Assembly: GCA_045580815.1 (NCBI GenBank) | Contig: JAZNOL010000116.1 | Span: 1 to 31,301 of the forward strand | Reading direction: 5' to 3' | Source: JAZNOL01 sp045580815 | GTDB taxonomy: Bacteria; Bacillota; Clostridia; RUG12999 | Length of the DNA: 31,301 nt | Shown: piece after piece, positions 31,270 to 31,301 of the stretch | Position numbering within the stretch: the first letter of the stretch is position 1 | How the letters are laid out: every line of letters starts with the position of its first letter | The notes under the pieces: generated by a model | What the model was told of the DNA's origin: nothing | What the model saw: the letters and a program-made list of their open reading frames with translations, nothing else | Databases searched by the model: none | Position numbers and translations under genes: made by a program

Positions 31270-31301
31270 ATGAAAATTTTATCAATAGGAAACAGCTTTT
31301 C
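31270..31301 (+). CDS. Start of a probable DUF4886/SGNH-fold protein, cut by the window end
   Basis: Only ten codons are visible: MKILSIGNSF. ATG 31270 follows TAAGGAG at a good distance. MKIL-IGNSF is the usual N-terminus of DUF4886 proteins of the SGNH hydrolase superfamily, with GNS as block I carrying the would-be nucleophile Ser. The call rests on this short match only. Confidence 0.5.
   Translation, partial: MKILSIGNSF

Overview
The window looks like chromosome from a low-GC, spore-forming member of the Bacillota, probably a gut-type Clostridia. The evidence is a SpoIIE homologue, a YtaF homologue, a SpoIIQ-like LytM protein, an FMN riboswitch in front of ribU, tRNA genes with encoded CCA, strong GGAGG ribosome binding sites and dispersed hairpin repeats of a clostridial kind. 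The species cannot be named from the sequence alone. No prophage, IS transposase, CRISPR array or plasmid function was seen.

Left part (1-3250): an array of small membrane proteins. Three zinc-ribbon/DUF4190 paralogues each have a near-identical extended -10 promoter. They are flanked by two DUF2752 proteins, the second translationally coupled to the third paralogue, and followed by an NTF2-like lipoprotein. Positions 3367-4080 hold a tRNA operon (Gly, Arg, His, Gln, Lys, Lys) with its own promoter and terminator. Positions 4247-6540 hold a GH27 alpha-galactosidase with a small zinc-ribbon gene, divergent from an AraC-type regulator; the shared intergenic region carries a two-turn direct repeat.

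Middle (6600-12380): a cysteine-rich protein preceded by a sigma-K-like promoter; the ytaF/SpoIIQ-like sporulation pair; a flavin cluster (FMN riboswitch, ribU, a dihydrouridine synthase and apbE); and a coiled-coil zinc-ribbon protein. On the minus strand, 12387-16180 encodes a heterodimeric ABC exporter with one degenerate ATP site. Positions 16325-18929 encode spoIIE and a small tail-anchored membrane protein.

Right part (19040-31301): two tandem full-length lacZ-type beta-galactosidases, each with a copy of the same promoter. They are separated and followed by arrays of double-hairpin repeats. Next come hflX, a YigZ-family gene, two adjacent membrane-anchored PepSY-like proteins, and a comM/yifB AAA+ gene. 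The stop codon of the last lies inside the left inverted repeat of a 276-bp MITE-like element. The window ends in the first codons of a likely DUF4886/SGNH protein.

Themes: galactoside breakdown (GH27 and two GH2 enzymes), flavin uptake and use, sporulation, and an unusual number of small zinc-ribbon membrane proteins. The best candidates for undescribed biology are the DUF4190/DUF2752 array, the cysteine-rich putative mother-cell protein, the PepSY-like pair, the tail-anchored partner of spoIIE, and the modular hairpin repeats.
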